DNA of 64,000 bases from Planctomyces sp. SH-PL14 (GCF_001610835.1 NZ_CP011270.1:8059256-8123255); one strand, 5' to 3'. Positions 1 through 9,557 are shown, counted from the first letter of the stretch. A program made the numbers and translations. Notes: a model not told the origin generated them from the letters alone.

Positions 1-475
1 CCTTCGACCAGAGAATCGCGCCGTCCGCCACTTGGAAGCAGAAGAGGTGTCCCTGGGCCCCGAGCGTGTAGACCCGGTCGCCATCGACCGTGGGGGTGCA
101 GCGGGGACCGGCGGGATAGCTGACCGTGTACCGGCAGTCGTATTCGTGCTTCCAGAGAACCTGCCCGTTCGCCTCATCGAGGCAAAGGACCCGTTCGGTC
201 GCGTCGGACGTCCCCCGGACCTGGCGATCGGTGACATAGACCTTGCCCGCCGCCACGGCGGGGCCGGCATAGCCGCCGCCGACCGGAACCCGCCAGCGGA
301 CCTTGGGGCCCTCCGGCGGGAAGGCCTCGATGATTCCGGTTTCCCGCCAGACGCCGTCCCGCTTGGGTCCCATCCACTGGGGCCAGTCGTCCGCCACCGC
401 CGTCGCGGCGGACGTCAAAACCATCGCCGCCGCGGCGAACACCCGAAACATCGCCACTCCGGACCGACTTCGCAT
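1..475 (-). CDS. PQQ-like beta-propeller protein, N-terminal part (runs off the window)
   Basis: Only the first 158 residues are visible; the rest lies beyond position 1. The start is a signal peptide (hydrophobic FRVFAAAAMVLTSAATAVA followed by DDWPQW), so the protein is exported. The mature part opens with DWPQWMGPKRDG, the usual entry of planctomycete PQQ-type propellers, and continues with blade motifs such as GKVYVTDR, RVLCLDEANGQVLWKHEY and DGDRVYTLGAQGHLFCF, the last being the typical 'compartment-to-compartment' WD-like blade. Cofactor binding cannot be judged from the sequence. A second start at 451 (MFRVF) has a better GGAG spacing and gives a cleaner signal peptide; either is possible. 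Confidence 0.85.
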   Translation of the reverse strand, partial: MRSRSGVAMFRVFAAAAMVLTSAATAVADDWPQWMGPKRDGVWRETGIIEAFPPEGPKVRWRVPVGGGYAGPAVAAGKVYVTDRQVRGTSDATERVLCLDEANGQVLWKHEYDCRYTVSYPAGPRCTPTVDGDRVYTLGAQGHLFCFQVADGAILWSK

Positions 476-494
476 CACACCACCCCGCTGAGGA

Positions 495-770
495 ACCAGC
501 GTCCCGCTGGACTGGGTGGCCGTCGGGACGATCGGTTGCGCAGAGGCAACTTAGCCGGCGGGCACCGTTCTCGACAGACCAGCGTTCCGCTGGGACCGGG
601 GTGGCCGCAGGAGCGATGGGTTGCGCAACGAAAGCTCAGCCGGCGAGGGCGGTTGCGGGGCTTCCACCGGGCACTCGCTGATTCCGGTCGCCCGTTGTGG
701 TTTGGACGGTTCCGCGAGAGGAGCGCCTCCGGCGAGGGCAGGGGCGAGCCCCTGCACCCCGGCTGGCTTC
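495..770. repeat. Intergenic degenerate direct repeats plus a family D-like core
   Basis: The 336-base gap between the propeller gene and the hybrid kinase holds no convincing gene. Two degenerate direct copies about 83 bp apart begin with ACCAGCGTCCCGCTGG (495) and ACCAGCGTTCCGCTGG (578); both continue with GTGGCCG, a GGTTGCGCA stretch and an AGCCGGCG stretch. From about 694 to 770 the sequence resembles the core of family D repeats seen at 14.98 kb and 28.65 kb (TTTGGACGGTTCCGCGAG, then GCGCCTCCGGCG and a CACCCCGGCT end). Confidence 0.5.
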
Positions 771-811
771 GCCGGGTTCGGTTGCCTGGATCCCGACGGG
801 CGGGACGCTGG

Positions 812-3800
812 TTATTCGCCGCTCCCGTCTTGCGGGGCGCTGGTTTCCCGCAGGAGGCGCTGGAGCATGGCCGGCTCGACTGGTTTCACCAGGTGGCGGT
901 TGAAGCCCGCTTCCGTCGTCCGCCGGCGGTCCTCCGCCTGGCCCCAGCCGGTCAGGGCCACGAGCGTGATGCCCGCCCCCCACGGCTGCTGCCGGATGTG
1001 CGCCGCCGCCTCGTAACCGGTCCGCTTCGGCATCCCGAGGTCCATCAAGATGAGGTCCGGACGGAACGCCTCCGCCACCTCGATCCCCTCGTCGCCGTCG
1101 TAAGCGGTCGCGGCCTCGCAGCCGAGCATCCGGACGAGCTTCGTCAGCGTGTCCGCCGCCGGACGGTTGTCGTCGACAACGAGGACCCGCAGGCCGCCGG
1201 ACCGCCATTCGGACTGCGGCGACGCCGCGTCGGAAGGGGCCTCCTGCTCCTCGAGAGGGATCGGGAGCCGGACATGGAACCGGCTGCCGCGGTCCGCCCC
1301 TTCGCTCTCGACCGCCACGTCGCCGCCGTGCATCTCGGTCAGCCGCTTCACAAGCGTCAGGCCGATCCCGAGACCCCGATACCCTTTCTCGATCGGCCGC
1401 TCGATCTGGGTGAACATGTCGAAGATCCCCTTCTGCATCTCGCGGGGGATGCCGATGCCGTTGTCCTCGATCGTGATGACCGCCTCGCCGTTCTCGCGGC
1501 GGACCGTGAGGCCGATCGTGCCCCCTTCCCGGGTGTACTTGGTCGCGTTGTTGAGCAGGTTCGAGACGACCTGCGCCAGCCGGGTCGGGTCGGCGGTGAG
1601 GACGATCGGCTCGCCGGGGAGCGTCACCGTCAGGCGATGCCCCGCCTCGTCGACGAGCGGCCGGGCCGCCTCGACGGCGGTCTGGATGATCTCGGCCAGG
1701 TTCGCGCGGCACAGCCGGAGCTGGAGCTTCCCCTGGGAGATCCGGGAGACGTCGAGGAGGTCGTCGATCAGCCGCACCATCTGGAGGGTCTGCCGCTCCA
1801 TCATGCTCCGGGCGTCGTCGATGATCTCCGGGTCGTTCCCCGCGATCCGGATCAGCTCGAGGCCGGTCCGGATCGGAGCGAGGGGATTGCGGAGCTCGTG
1901 GCCGAGAGTCGCCAGGAACTCGGTCTTGCGGCGGTTCGATTCCTCGAGCTCGCCCGCCAGGGTCTGGAGGGCGTCGGCCGCCTTCTGCCGCTCGGTGAGG
2001 TCGAGCATCGAGCCGACCATCCGCCTCGGGTTGCCGGCCGCGTCCCGGACGATGTGCCCCCGGTCGAAGATGAAGGCGTAATTCCCGTCGCGGCGGGCGT
2101 AGCGGTACTCGTCGGTCCAGAACGATTCCTGGCTGTCGATCACCGCGTGGATCCCGTCGACGACCCGCCTGCGATCCTCTGGATGGATGTGCTCGTACCA
2201 CCAGGTGGCGTCGGCGCCGATCTCGTGGGACTCGAAGCCGAAGACCCGGCGGACCCCTTCGTTCCAGGTCACCTCGTTGGTCTGCAGGTTCCAGTCCCAG
2301 ATCGCGTCGTTGGCGGCGTTGCCGACGAGGCGGTACCGCAGCTCGCTCTCGCGGATGAGCTGCTCCGCCTGCCGCTGCTCGCTGACGTCCCGGAAGATCA
2401 GGACTACGCCCAGGATGGTGCCGTCGGCGTCCCGGATCGGGGCGGCGCTGTCGTCGATCGGCCGCTCGGTCCCGTCGCGGGCGAGCAGCAGCGTGTGGTT
2501 GGCGAGGCCGACGATGATGCCTTCGCGAAGGACCCGCTGGACCGGGTTCTCGACGGGGCGGCGGGTCCCTTCGTTGATGATCGGGAAGATCTCTTCGAGC
2601 GGGCGGCCGTGCGCCTCCTGCGGTTCCCAGCCGGTCAGCGACTCGGCGACGCCATTGAGGAAGATCACCCGGCCGTCGTTGTCGGTGGCGACGACCGCGT
2701 CGCCGATGCTCGAGAGGGTCACCTTGAGCCACTCCCGCTCCTTGCGGAAGGCGAGCTCGGCCGCCTTGCGGGGGGTGATGTCCATCAGCACGCCGATGAG
2801 CCGCTCCGTCCGGCCGTCGGGACCGGGGACCGGCTGGCCGTGCTCCTCGACCCAGATCGTCTCGCCGGTGTCGGGGCGGATCATGCGGAACTGGCAGACG
2901 AAGGCTTCGCAGCGGGCGATCGCTTCCTGCAGGTCGCGGTCGTGGGCGGCGCGGTCTTCGGGGTGGACCAGGTTCGCCCCCTGGTTGCCGCGGTGGATCT
3001 TCTGCGGACCGGGGAGGCCGAGGACCTCCGCCGCGTTGGCCGAGAGGGTCACCTCGTCGGTGGCCGGGACCCATTCCCAGGCGAGCATGCGGGCCGCCTT
3101 GAGGCCCAGCCGCAGCCGCTCCTCGCTCTCCCGGACCACCTGGTGGGCCTCGTGCCGAACCTGGGACATCTGGAGGTGGGCGTGGACGCGGGCCAGCAGC
3201 TCGCGGGCGCTGAACGGCTTGACGAGGTAGTCGTCCGCCCCCGCCCCCATCCCTTCCACCCGGCTCTCTTCCCCGGCGCGGGCCGAGAGGAGAATGACGG
3301 GCAGCTCGCGGGTCGCCGGCTCGTCCCGGATCGCCTTCAGGAGGCCGAAGCCGTCGAGTCGGGGCATCATGACGTCCGAGAGAACGAGCCTCGGCGGGCG
3401 CCGGCGAAGCCGCTGGAGGGCCGCCTCGCCGTCGGAGACCGCTTCGACCTCGTACAGGTCGGAGAGGAGCCGGACGAGGTACTGCCGCATGTCGCTGTTG
3501 TCGTCGGCAATCAGGACGCGGGGACGATGCGTCGACCCGCTCCCGCCTCCGCTTCCGGCCGGGATGTCTCGCGCCGCGCGGGGCTCGCTCTCGGGGGCAG
3601 GATCTCCGAACAGTCCGGCCGGCTCCGCGGGGTCGCTCCAGTGGAGCGCCTCTTCGACGAACGAGGCGGCGGTCGACGGTCCGTGGCCCCGCTCGTCGGT
3701 CCCCGGGCCGATGTGGTCGGCGGGGAGATGGTCCCGGCCGAGGGGAATCCGGACGACGAACGTGGTGCCGGCGCCGAACTCGCTCTCGGCCGAGACCGTC

Positions 3801-5494
3801 CCGTGGTGCTGCTTCACCAGCTCCTGCACGAGCGCCAGGCCGATGCCGCTCCCTTCGTGCGTCCGGCCCCGCGCGTTCTCGACGCGGTGGAACCGGTCGA
3901 AGAGCTTCGGCAGCTCCTCCGCGGGGATGCCGGTCCCGGTGTCCCGGACCCGCAGCACGACCGACTCCCCTTCCCTCCGGAGCGAGAGCGCGATCTCGCC
4001 GGCGAATGTGAACTTGAACGCGTTCGAGAGGAGGTTGAGGACGATCTTTTCCCACATGTCCCGGTCGACGTAGACCGGCTCCGCCAGCGGCGGACAGTCG
4101 ACCACGAGCCGCAGCCCCGCCCGCTCGACCGCCGACCGGAAGACGCTGCCGAGCTCCGCCGTCTGCCGCGCCAGGTCGGTCGGCTGGAAGTGGGACCGGT
4201 TCCGCCCCGCCTCGATCCGCGCGAAGTCCAGGATGGCGTTCACGAGCCGCAGGAGCCGCGTCCCGTTCCGCTGCACGAGATCGAGCTGCTCCCGGACCGG
4301 ACCGGCGAGTTCCCCCTGCTCTCCCTGGAGCAGGTCGCTCACCGGGCCGAGCATCAGGGTCAGCGGGGTCCGGAACTCGTGGCTGATGTTCGAGAAGAAG
4401 GTCGTCTTGGCCCGGTCGAGCTCCGCCAGGGCCTCCGCCCGCTGCCGCTCTTCCTCGTAGGCCCGGGCGTCGGCGACGGCGTTCGTGATCTGACCGGCGA
4501 GGATGTCGAGAAACCCCCGGTAGCCGTCATCGAGCGGCCGCCGCGGGCTGATCCCGGCGACGAGGTAACCCGCGACCGCGGTCTGCCCCGGCCGGGCGAG
4601 CGGCAGCACGAGGGCCCGCTGCGGAGGCTCGGGCCACGCCCCGCACGGCAGCGGACCGAACCGCTGGACGAGGTCCGTCACCTCGACCGCTTTCCCCTGG
4701 TCCCGGACTTCGGCCAGGGGCCACGGCGCCTCGGGGTCGCTCAGGACGATCGTCTGCGGCGCGCTCCGGTGGCTCCCGGGGAGCCCGGTGCTCCCCGCCA
4801 GCGTCACCGCCGCCCCGCCGTCGATCGCCAGGTACAGGAGCGAGAAGGCGACGTCGTACGGGTTTCCTTCGAGAATCCGGATCGACGCCTCGCACGCGCT
4901 CTCGACCGACTGCGTCGACCCGAGCACTCGCGACCCCAGCTCCCGGAGCGTCCGGAGCCGCCTCTCGGCGATCGTCCGCTCGGTGTCCTCCGTGACGACG
5001 CACAGCATCCCGCCGATCCGCCCCTGGTCGTCGAGGACCGGGCTGTAGGAGAAGGTGTGATACGTCTCCTCCGGGAACCCGTTCCGCTCCAGGAACAGCA
5101 GCAGCCCTTCGTCCCAGGTCGCCTGGCCGGTCTTGAGCACCGACTCCGCCCGGGGACCGACATCCGCCCAGATCTCGGACCAGACCTCGCGGGTGGGCCG
5201 CCCCAGCGCCCAGGGGTGCTTGGGCCCCAGGGTCATCCGGCCGTAGGCGTCGTTGTAGAAGAAGGTGAAGTCCGGCCCCCATCCGAGCCACATCGCGTAC
5301 CGCGAGTCGAGCAGGATCTGCACGGCGGTCCGCAGGCTTTGCGGCCAGGCGGCCATCGGCCCGACCGGCGTCCGGCTCCAATCGAACCGGCGGGTCCGGT
5401 CCGCCATCTCGCTCCCGTGGGCCACACTGGAGATGGGGACCATCGACTCATCTGGGGTCATGCTGACAACAAACGGTTGGAGATCAGGGATCAT
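812..5494 (-). CDS. Hybrid sensor histidine kinase with two kinase cores and two receivers
   Basis: A 1560-residue signalling protein with no signal peptide or membrane segment, so probably cytoplasmic. Order: N-terminal PAS-like domain (about 35-175, FDWSRTPVGPMAAWPQSLRT), GAF-like region (about 180-345), HisKA (His372 in SNISHEFRTPL) with HATPase_c (about 475-585, GSGIGLALV), receiver 1 (about 658-775, Asp707, Lys759), three PAS domains (about 790-910, 920-1045, 1050-1170), a second HisKA (His1199 in TLGHELRNPL), a second HATPase_c (about 1298-1412, GLGIGLTLV) and a C-terminal receiver (Asp1485, Lys1537). All key residues are present. Two complete kinase cores in one chain is unusual. Other starts exist at Met12 and Met30; the FDWS motif begins shortly after Met30. 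It stands alone, with no adjacent response regulator. Confidence 0.93.
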   Translation of the reverse strand: MIPDLQPFVVSMTPDESMVPISSVAHGSEMADRTRRFDWSRTPVGPMAAWPQSLRTAVQILLDSRYAMWLGWGPDFTFFYNDAYGRMTLGPKHPWALGRPTREVWSEIWADVGPRAESVLKTGQATWDEGLLLFLERNGFPEETYHTFSYSPVLDDQGRIGGMLCVVTEDTERTIAERRLRTLRELGSRVLGSTQSVESACEASIRILEGNPYDVAFSLLYLAIDGGAAVTLAGSTGLPGSHRSAPQTIVLSDPEAPWPLAEVRDQGKAVEVTDLVQRFGPLPCGAWPEPPQRALVLPLARPGQTAVAGYLVAGISPRRPLDDGYRGFLDILAGQITNAVADARAYEEERQRAEALAELDRAKTTFFSNISHEFRTPLTLMLGPVSDLLQGEQGELAGPVREQLDLVQRNGTRLLRLVNAILDFARIEAGRNRSHFQPTDLARQTAELGSVFRSAVERAGLRLVVDCPPLAEPVYVDRDMWEKIVLNLLSNAFKFTFAGEIALSLRREGESVVLRVRDTGTGIPAEELPKLFDRFHRVENARGRTHEGSGIGLALVQELVKQHHGTVSAESEFGAGTTFVVRIPLGRDHLPADHIGPGTDERGHGPSTAASFVEEALHWSDPAEPAGLFGDPAPESEPRAARDIPAGSGGGSGSTHRPRVLIADDNSDMRQYLVRLLSDLYEVEAVSDGEAALQRLRRRPPRLVLSDVMMPRLDGFGLLKAIRDEPATRELPVILLSARAGEESRVEGMGAGADDYLVKPFSARELLARVHAHLQMSQVRHEAHQVVRESEERLRLGLKAARMLAWEWVPATDEVTLSANAAEVLGLPGPQKIHRGNQGANLVHPEDRAAHDRDLQEAIARCEAFVCQFRMIRPDTGETIWVEEHGQPVPGPDGRTERLIGVLMDITPRKAAELAFRKEREWLKVTLSSIGDAVVATDNDGRVIFLNGVAESLTGWEPQEAHGRPLEEIFPIINEGTRRPVENPVQRVLREGIIVGLANHTLLLARDGTERPIDDSAAPIRDADGTILGVVLIFRDVSEQRQAEQLIRESELRYRLVGNAANDAIWDWNLQTNEVTWNEGVRRVFGFESHEIGADATWWYEHIHPEDRRRVVDGIHAVIDSQESFWTDEYRYARRDGNYAFIFDRGHIVRDAAGNPRRMVGSMLDLTERQKAADALQTLAGELEESNRRKTEFLATLGHELRNPLAPIRTGLELIRIAGNDPEIIDDARSMMERQTLQMVRLIDDLLDVSRISQGKLQLRLCRANLAEIIQTAVEAARPLVDEAGHRLTVTLPGEPIVLTADPTRLAQVVSNLLNNATKYTREGGTIGLTVRRENGEAVITIEDNGIGIPREMQKGIFDMFTQIERPIEKGYRGLGIGLTLVKRLTEMHGGDVAVESEGADRGSRFHVRLPIPLEEQEAPSDAASPQSEWRSGGLRVLVVDDNRPAADTLTKLVRMLGCEAATAYDGDEGIEVAEAFRPDLILMDLGMPKRTGYEAAAHIRQQPWGAGITLVALTGWGQAEDRRRTTEAGFNRHLVKPVEPAMLQRLLRETSAPQDGSGE

Positions 5495-5614
5495 CCGGCA
5501 GATGAGGGGGAAGCCCGATTCTAGAAGGGCCTTCCGGAAACTGCATCACCGGCGCCCCACGACTGACGAGCAAGGGGCATGCCCCTCAACAGGAACTTTG
5601 CGAGCCGCGGGCGA

Positions 5615-5703
5615 CGGGTGGCACTGCTGGCGTTCTGCCCGGCAGTGCTGCATGCATGCAGCCCCAAACGCTGCTGGTCCAAAGCGAACAGCAACGCCGC
5701 GCC
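5615..5703. repeat. Family B hairpin repeat (degenerate copy)
   Basis: It begins GGGTGGCACTGCTGG and carries GCAGTGCTG and GCTGGTCCAAAGCGAACAGC, matching in order the better copies at 22516-22610 and 32196-32278. It lies in the divergent gap between the large hybrid kinase and the lipoprotein gene. Confidence 0.55.
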
Positions 5704-5809
5704 GCCCAGGTAGCGGGCCCCAGGCGAGGCGAATTACGATCTCAACGTGGCTCAAAGAAGAGGCCTGCACTCCGGCGTCTTGTCGATCTTTCCAGCCGAA
5801 AGAGATCCC

Positions 5810-6424
5810 ATGAGCTTGAAGGGCTTTGTGCTGTTTGCGTGCGTTTGCTTCGCCGGATGTGAGCGGCGACCGGCGATCGACACGACGCCCACGCTCCAAC
5901 CAACGGTGGAAACGGGCCCTGCTCCACGTGACGTTCGAGCGGAAAGTGCAACCTCCTCTGAACCGCCCGTCGATACGCCTGTGAGTGGCGGAACGACAGC
6001 CGCCGCCGCGGTGAACGCTCCTCCCGCCAAGGAACCCGTGGAAGGCCTGACCGCCGCCCTGGAGTCAGTCCGCAACGGCAAGTCTGTGAAGTTTATCTAC
6101 TACGACCAGGATCAGGTCGAACGCTCCCTGGAGCTTGGACGTCGCCCCGTCGCGTTCCTCGAACGGTCGATTCGGCAGGGAGACACCGGGTTTGACAGGC
6201 GATTCCTGGAAAAGGCGCTTCCTCTTGGCTGGTTCTTCGTTGGCGACATCCAGATTGAGGTTCACGTCGGACTTCTGGTCTTGCGACAAGAGGGGAAGCC
6301 TGTCGCGACACTCCAGTCCGAGGAGATCAAGCAGTTGACATCTCACCTGCTCGACGAGCTGACGGACTCCCAACTGCAGAAAGCCTTTTCCGCCATAGGC
6401 GTCACGTTGCCGGTTGGCCGGTGA
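5810..6424 (+). CDS. Putative lipoprotein of unknown function
   Basis: 204 residues. The ATG at 5810 gives a short lipoprotein signal (MSLKGFVLFACVCFAGC) with lipobox FAGC, so it should be lipidated at Cys17. A Thr/Pro/Ala-rich linker of about 55 residues follows, then a compact domain of about 120 residues beginning EGLTAALESVRNG, with KFIYYDQDQVERSLELG and ending near AIGVTLPVGR. I do not recognise the family. A longer in-frame start at 5747 would place extra residues ahead of the signal and is unlikely. The next gene, also secreted, follows on the same strand after 114 bases. Confidence 0.75.
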   Translation: MSLKGFVLFACVCFAGCERRPAIDTTPTLQPTVETGPAPRDVRAESATSSEPPVDTPVSGGTTAAAAVNAPPAKEPVEGLTAALESVRNGKSVKFIYYDQDQVERSLELGRRPVAFLERSIRQGDTGFDRRFLEKALPLGWFFVGDIQIEVHVGLLVLRQEGKPVATLQSEEIKQLTSHLLDELTDSQLQKAFSAIGVTLPVGR

Positions 6425-6538
6425 GGGGACCTGGCGAGTCGGGCGCCGTCCACGTCCGAGGCCCACCACGGACGCGAGTCGACGCCGAGTTGATGCCCCG
6501 CATGCCCCCGAATTCACGCACTCCTCGGAGGAATCGTC

Positions 6539-7378
6539 GTGAGAGTTCCATGCCAGATCGTCTGGTCGATCGTTGCCGTTCTCCTCTTCGAAGCTGCCCC
6601 TTGCGTCGGCCAAGCCCCAGTCCTAAAGACGGACGAGTTGCTTGAGCGTCTGCAGTCCCCCGAAGGCCTGACCTGGGCCGACCGACTCGATCAGTCCAAT
6701 GACATTGCCGTGTACGCTTACTGGAAACAGCTCAGGCGCGACGTGGGCCGAGTCGGCCGCCGACAGAACGCCTTCACGGCATTTGTGGAAGGCCGCACAC
6801 AAACGGCAGTCCCCGACTGGTGGGCCCGGGTGCTGCGCCAAGGGACGGTTCACGAAAGCCACTGCAGCTTCCTCGGCCGCAAGGGAGATCTCGTGAAGCA
6901 TTGGGTCGAGCGAGACATGTTTCGACTCTCTGGACCATCCAGCATGTCGATCGAGGATGAGATCCTGAAACTCTCGTGGGGTGCCGATACGGTTTCCATT
7001 GATCGCAGCCTCATGCGGGCTGACGAGATCTCAGTGAATCGATCCTCAACCGTCGTGGCGGCGCGCCGCCAGGATGAGGTGTTCCTGATCTCGGACGATC
7101 TGGAGGCCGTGACCGGCGGGGGCGACCTGTGGTGCGTCCGTATTCCCGACAGCACGGTGAAGTGGCGTAGGAGTATCCCTGCCAAAGCCTTTCCGAACAT
7201 CGGCGGCGCCGGCCAGTTCGAAGCGTTCTCCGAGATCGTCACGACGGAGAGGCATGTCGCGGTGGCGACCGCGAGTGCAGAAGGATTGAGCCTCAACGTC
7301 TTTCAGGGGGACGGAACATTGACTCTCGGGTTCTCAACGTGCCTGATGGACCCCGCATTCTTCCCGTCGCGGCGTTGA
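6539..7378 (+). CDS. Secreted protein of unknown function
   Basis: 279 residues from a GTG start with a strong GGAGG at about 6526-6530, which decides the start. The N-terminus is a signal peptide (VRVPCQIVWSIVAVLLFEAAPCVGQA). The mature region has an N-terminal helical part (DELLERLQSPEGLTWADRL) and a C-terminal part rich in beta strands. I recognise no family. It follows the lipoprotein gene on the same strand, so the two may be cotranscribed. Confidence 0.75.
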   Translation: MRVPCQIVWSIVAVLLFEAAPCVGQAPVLKTDELLERLQSPEGLTWADRLDQSNDIAVYAYWKQLRRDVGRVGRRQNAFTAFVEGRTQTAVPDWWARVLRQGTVHESHCSFLGRKGDLVKHWVERDMFRLSGPSSMSIEDEILKLSWGADTVSIDRSLMRADEISVNRSSTVVAARRQDEVFLISDDLEAVTGGGDLWCVRIPDSTVKWRRSIPAKAFPNIGGAGQFEAFSEIVTTERHVAVATASAEGLSLNVFQGDGTLTLGFSTCLMDPAFFPSRR

Positions 7379-7778
7379 ATTCAGATTAGCCAATGTCCGG
7401 GTGCACGTCCGTGGCTCTTGTGCGACGATTGACTGAAGCGAGATCTCGCAGGAGGAGAGGGAGTCTTTGACACCCGGTCATGCCACCCGCAGAATTCGGG
7501 CGTGGCAGCTTGCAGGCGCTTGCGTCGACGCGGTCGCTGGACGGGCGGTCCGAACGGGACGGGGGAGTCTTTCGACATGGCGCAGGCGCAGGTCCTAACC
7601 TTCGTCCGCGAGGCCAAGATCGGCGAGGTTTGTCTTGGCCCGGGGGCCGCGGAGGGCCGGGACGAGGGTCGAGCCAGAGGGGCTGACGGAATCGCACGTT
7701 GACGTCCGCTGGCGGCAGCAACATCATGACTCCGGCGTTATAAGTCGGGTCCGATGAGGCCGGGAGGGGGGGACGCGG
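7379..7778. other. Gene-free stretch
   Basis: About 400 bases in which reading frames on either strand show no recognisable protein, no convincing ribosome binding site and no clear repeat of the window's families. A short direct repeat GGGAGTCTTT occurs near 7460 and 7565; I attach no function to it. Confidence 0.4.
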
Positions 7779-7982
7779 ATGAGTCGAGCCCTGATCGTCG
7801 TCGTAGCCGGTGCGTTGTTCGGGGCGATCGGCCTCGGGGCGGCCTACGGATTGTCGTCGCTCCGGATCGCCGGCCAACGGCCCGATCTCGAACGGCTGGC
7901 GATGGTGTTCCTGCCCGCTCTGTGGGCTGCGGCGGGGGTGGCCGTGAGCGTCGCGATGTCGGCGGGAGACCGCCGGAGCTGA
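7779..7982 (+). CDS. Small two-helix membrane protein
   Basis: 67 residues, ATG preceded by GGAGGGGGGGACGCGG. Two hydrophobic segments (ALIVVVAGALFGAIGLGAAYG and MVFLPALWAAAGVAVSVAM) flank a short charged loop. No family recognised. It is convergent with the next small gene, 6 bases away. Confidence 0.65.
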   Translation: MSRALIVVVAGALFGAIGLGAAYGLSSLRIAGQRPDLERLAMVFLPALWAAAGVAVSVAMSAGDRRS

Positions 7983-7988
7983 GCGGGC

Positions 7989-8261
7989 CTACCGCTTCCC
8001 CGCGGCCGGGGAGCCGATGGAGGTCCATTTGTCGTCCGGGGCCGCGCTCCGGTACCAGCACTCGCCGGTGGCGGTGTCGACCAGGAACACCGTGGAGTAG
8101 CCGCCGCTGGGGGGCCGGGGAACGACTTCCATCTGATAGCGCGTCGGCAGCGCCGCGGGGCCGGGCTCCTCAGCGGCCGCCGGCGGGGAGGTGGACCAAG
8201 CGGCTCCTATGACGGACGCGACGAGGAGCGCGGAGACGAGGACGGACGATCGTGTGGACAT
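7989..8261 (-). CDS. Small secreted protein of unknown function
   Basis: 90 residues. The ATG at 8261 follows GGAGGCCTCGC and gives a clear signal peptide (STRSSVLVSALLVASVIGAAW). The mature part is about 60 residues with YQMEVVPRPPSGGYSTVFLV and GECWYRSAAPDDKWTSIG, which looks like a small beta-rich domain. An upstream start at 8297 would hide the signal peptide and is rejected. Confidence 0.7.
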   Translation of the reverse strand: MSTRSSVLVSALLVASVIGAAWSTSPPAAAEEPGPAALPTRYQMEVVPRPPSGGYSTVFLVDTATGECWYRSAAPDDKWTSIGSPAAGKR

Positions 8262-8366
8262 GCGAGGCCTCCGGGTGGGTTGCCCGGACTCCAGCACGTC
8301 TCACGCCGCGGCGTTTCGTCTTTGACGCAATGAGGCCGCTCGGAGCTCCCGAAGGACGGGCGCGAC

Positions 8367-9557
8367 TTAATTGGGAGCGGTCGACACCGGGACCAACTGG
8401 CCATTCTGCATCCGGTCGATCCGTTTGGCGACGCGGTCGACGACGCGATCCCCTTCTTCCAGCTCGAACGCCGCGACGTCGAATCGCTCCTCGGGAATCG
8501 GCGAGTTGACGCGGCTCTCGACGAACTGAAACTCTCTCCCGTGGCTGAGCGTCCCTTCGTCGTCGAAGGCGGTGTGGACGTACCGGCTCGGCACGAGGGA
8601 CTCGCCGGCCGTCTCATACTCCCAGACGGTCGCCTCCACGACCGTCCCGTCCGCTTCGCGAAACATCCGCGCCGACCGGGGCAGACAGCCGCGGTCGAGA
8701 GTCAGCGTCAGCTCCAACGTCAGCCGGTCCTCGGGCCGGTCCGCGAGATAGCTCTTGCGGATCTGCAGCGTGGACGAATCCGGCGACCGCCAGACGGAGA
8801 GAAGCCGGGAAACCTTCGGGCTGCGCAGCTGCCCGGCGTATCGACTCAGCAGAGCGTCGAGCCGGTGGCCGCCGGTTTCGAGCGTGATCGTGGGGTCGAT
8901 CAGAAAGGAAGACATCCGGACCTGGGAAGCGCTCTCGGGCGCCTCGCGGTTCACGTAGCGTGAGAGGGGCTGGTCGGCCGTCACCGAGCGTGGGAATCCG
9001 ACGAAATCGCCCGCCAACTCATCCGGCCACAGGGTGTCCATCCCCTCGGGGCGGACGATCACCTTGACGCGCTGGCGGTCGTGGGAGGTGGAGATCCGCT
9101 GCGTCCTTCGATTCCGGAGCGTGGTCGGCTCGACGTTCTCGGACTCGGAGAAGAGGGCGGAGTTCTCCCGGTCGTACCAGAACCGGGCCCGGGCCCGCCG
9201 CTCCCCCTCGACCACGTCCTTCACGTTCTCCGGCGTCCCCTCACCCGTCGCCGTCGATCCCGAGGATGCGGGGGCGGCGGGGGCGGCGGGGGCGGCGGGT
9301 TCCTCGTTCGGTGCGTCCTGGGGAGCGGGGGGAGCCTCCCGGAACGTGAAGCGGTCGACGACGAGGATCTCCCCTTCCCAGGTCCGCACCCCGTCGAAGA
9401 TCGCCCGCATCCGGTCGGCGCCCGTCTCCAGGATCTGCGCCGCCGCTTCCGGCTCCAGCCGGACGAAACGCCCGTCGGCCGGTTCCTCGCCAGTCGCAGC
9501 CGCCGCCAGCCCCATGCAGAACAGCGCGGTCGTCAAACACCGATTCGCGGATTGCAT
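8367..9557 (-). CDS. Secreted protein, possibly LolA-like fold
   Basis: 396 residues from the ATG at 9557 (AGAAGG upstream), with a signal peptide ending near TTALFCMGLAAAATG. After it comes a helix with repeated Ala/Glu (EPEAAAQILETGADRMRAIFDG), a strand EGEILVVDRFTF, a Pro/Ala linker coded by a perfect 9-bp microsatellite (PAAPAAPAA), and a long beta-rich region (RARFWYDRENSALFSE, LTLELTLTLDRG, RYVHTAFDDEGTLSHGREFQFV). This resembles the layout of LolA/outer-membrane lipoprotein-sorting-like proteins common in this phylum, but I cannot confirm it. Confidence 0.7.
   Translation of the reverse strand: MQSANRCLTTALFCMGLAAAATGEEPADGRFVRLEPEAAAQILETGADRMRAIFDGVRTWEGEILVVDRFTFREAPPAPQDAPNEEPAAPAAPAAPASSGSTATGEGTPENVKDVVEGERRARARFWYDRENSALFSESENVEPTTLRNRRTQRISTSHDRQRVKVIVRPEGMDTLWPDELAGDFVGFPRSVTADQPLSRYVNREAPESASQVRMSSFLIDPTITLETGGHRLDALLSRYAGQLRSPKVSRLLSVWRSPDSSTLQIRKSYLADRPEDRLTLELTLTLDRGCLPRSARMFREADGTVVEATVWEYETAGESLVPSRYVHTAFDDEGTLSHGREFQFVESRVNSPIPEERFDVAAFELEEGDRVVDRVAKRIDRMQNGQLVPVSTAPN

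Noticed and set aside
32-5524. Very long plus-strand frame opposite the hybrid kinase
   Set aside because: It mirrors the codon pattern of the real minus-strand gene, is Arg/Pro/Asp-rich with no domain, and has no ribosome site.
7386-7877. Minus-strand frame in the gap after the secreted protein gene
   Set aside because: Arg/Pro-rich, overlaps a better-supported small membrane gene, and lacks a ribosome site.
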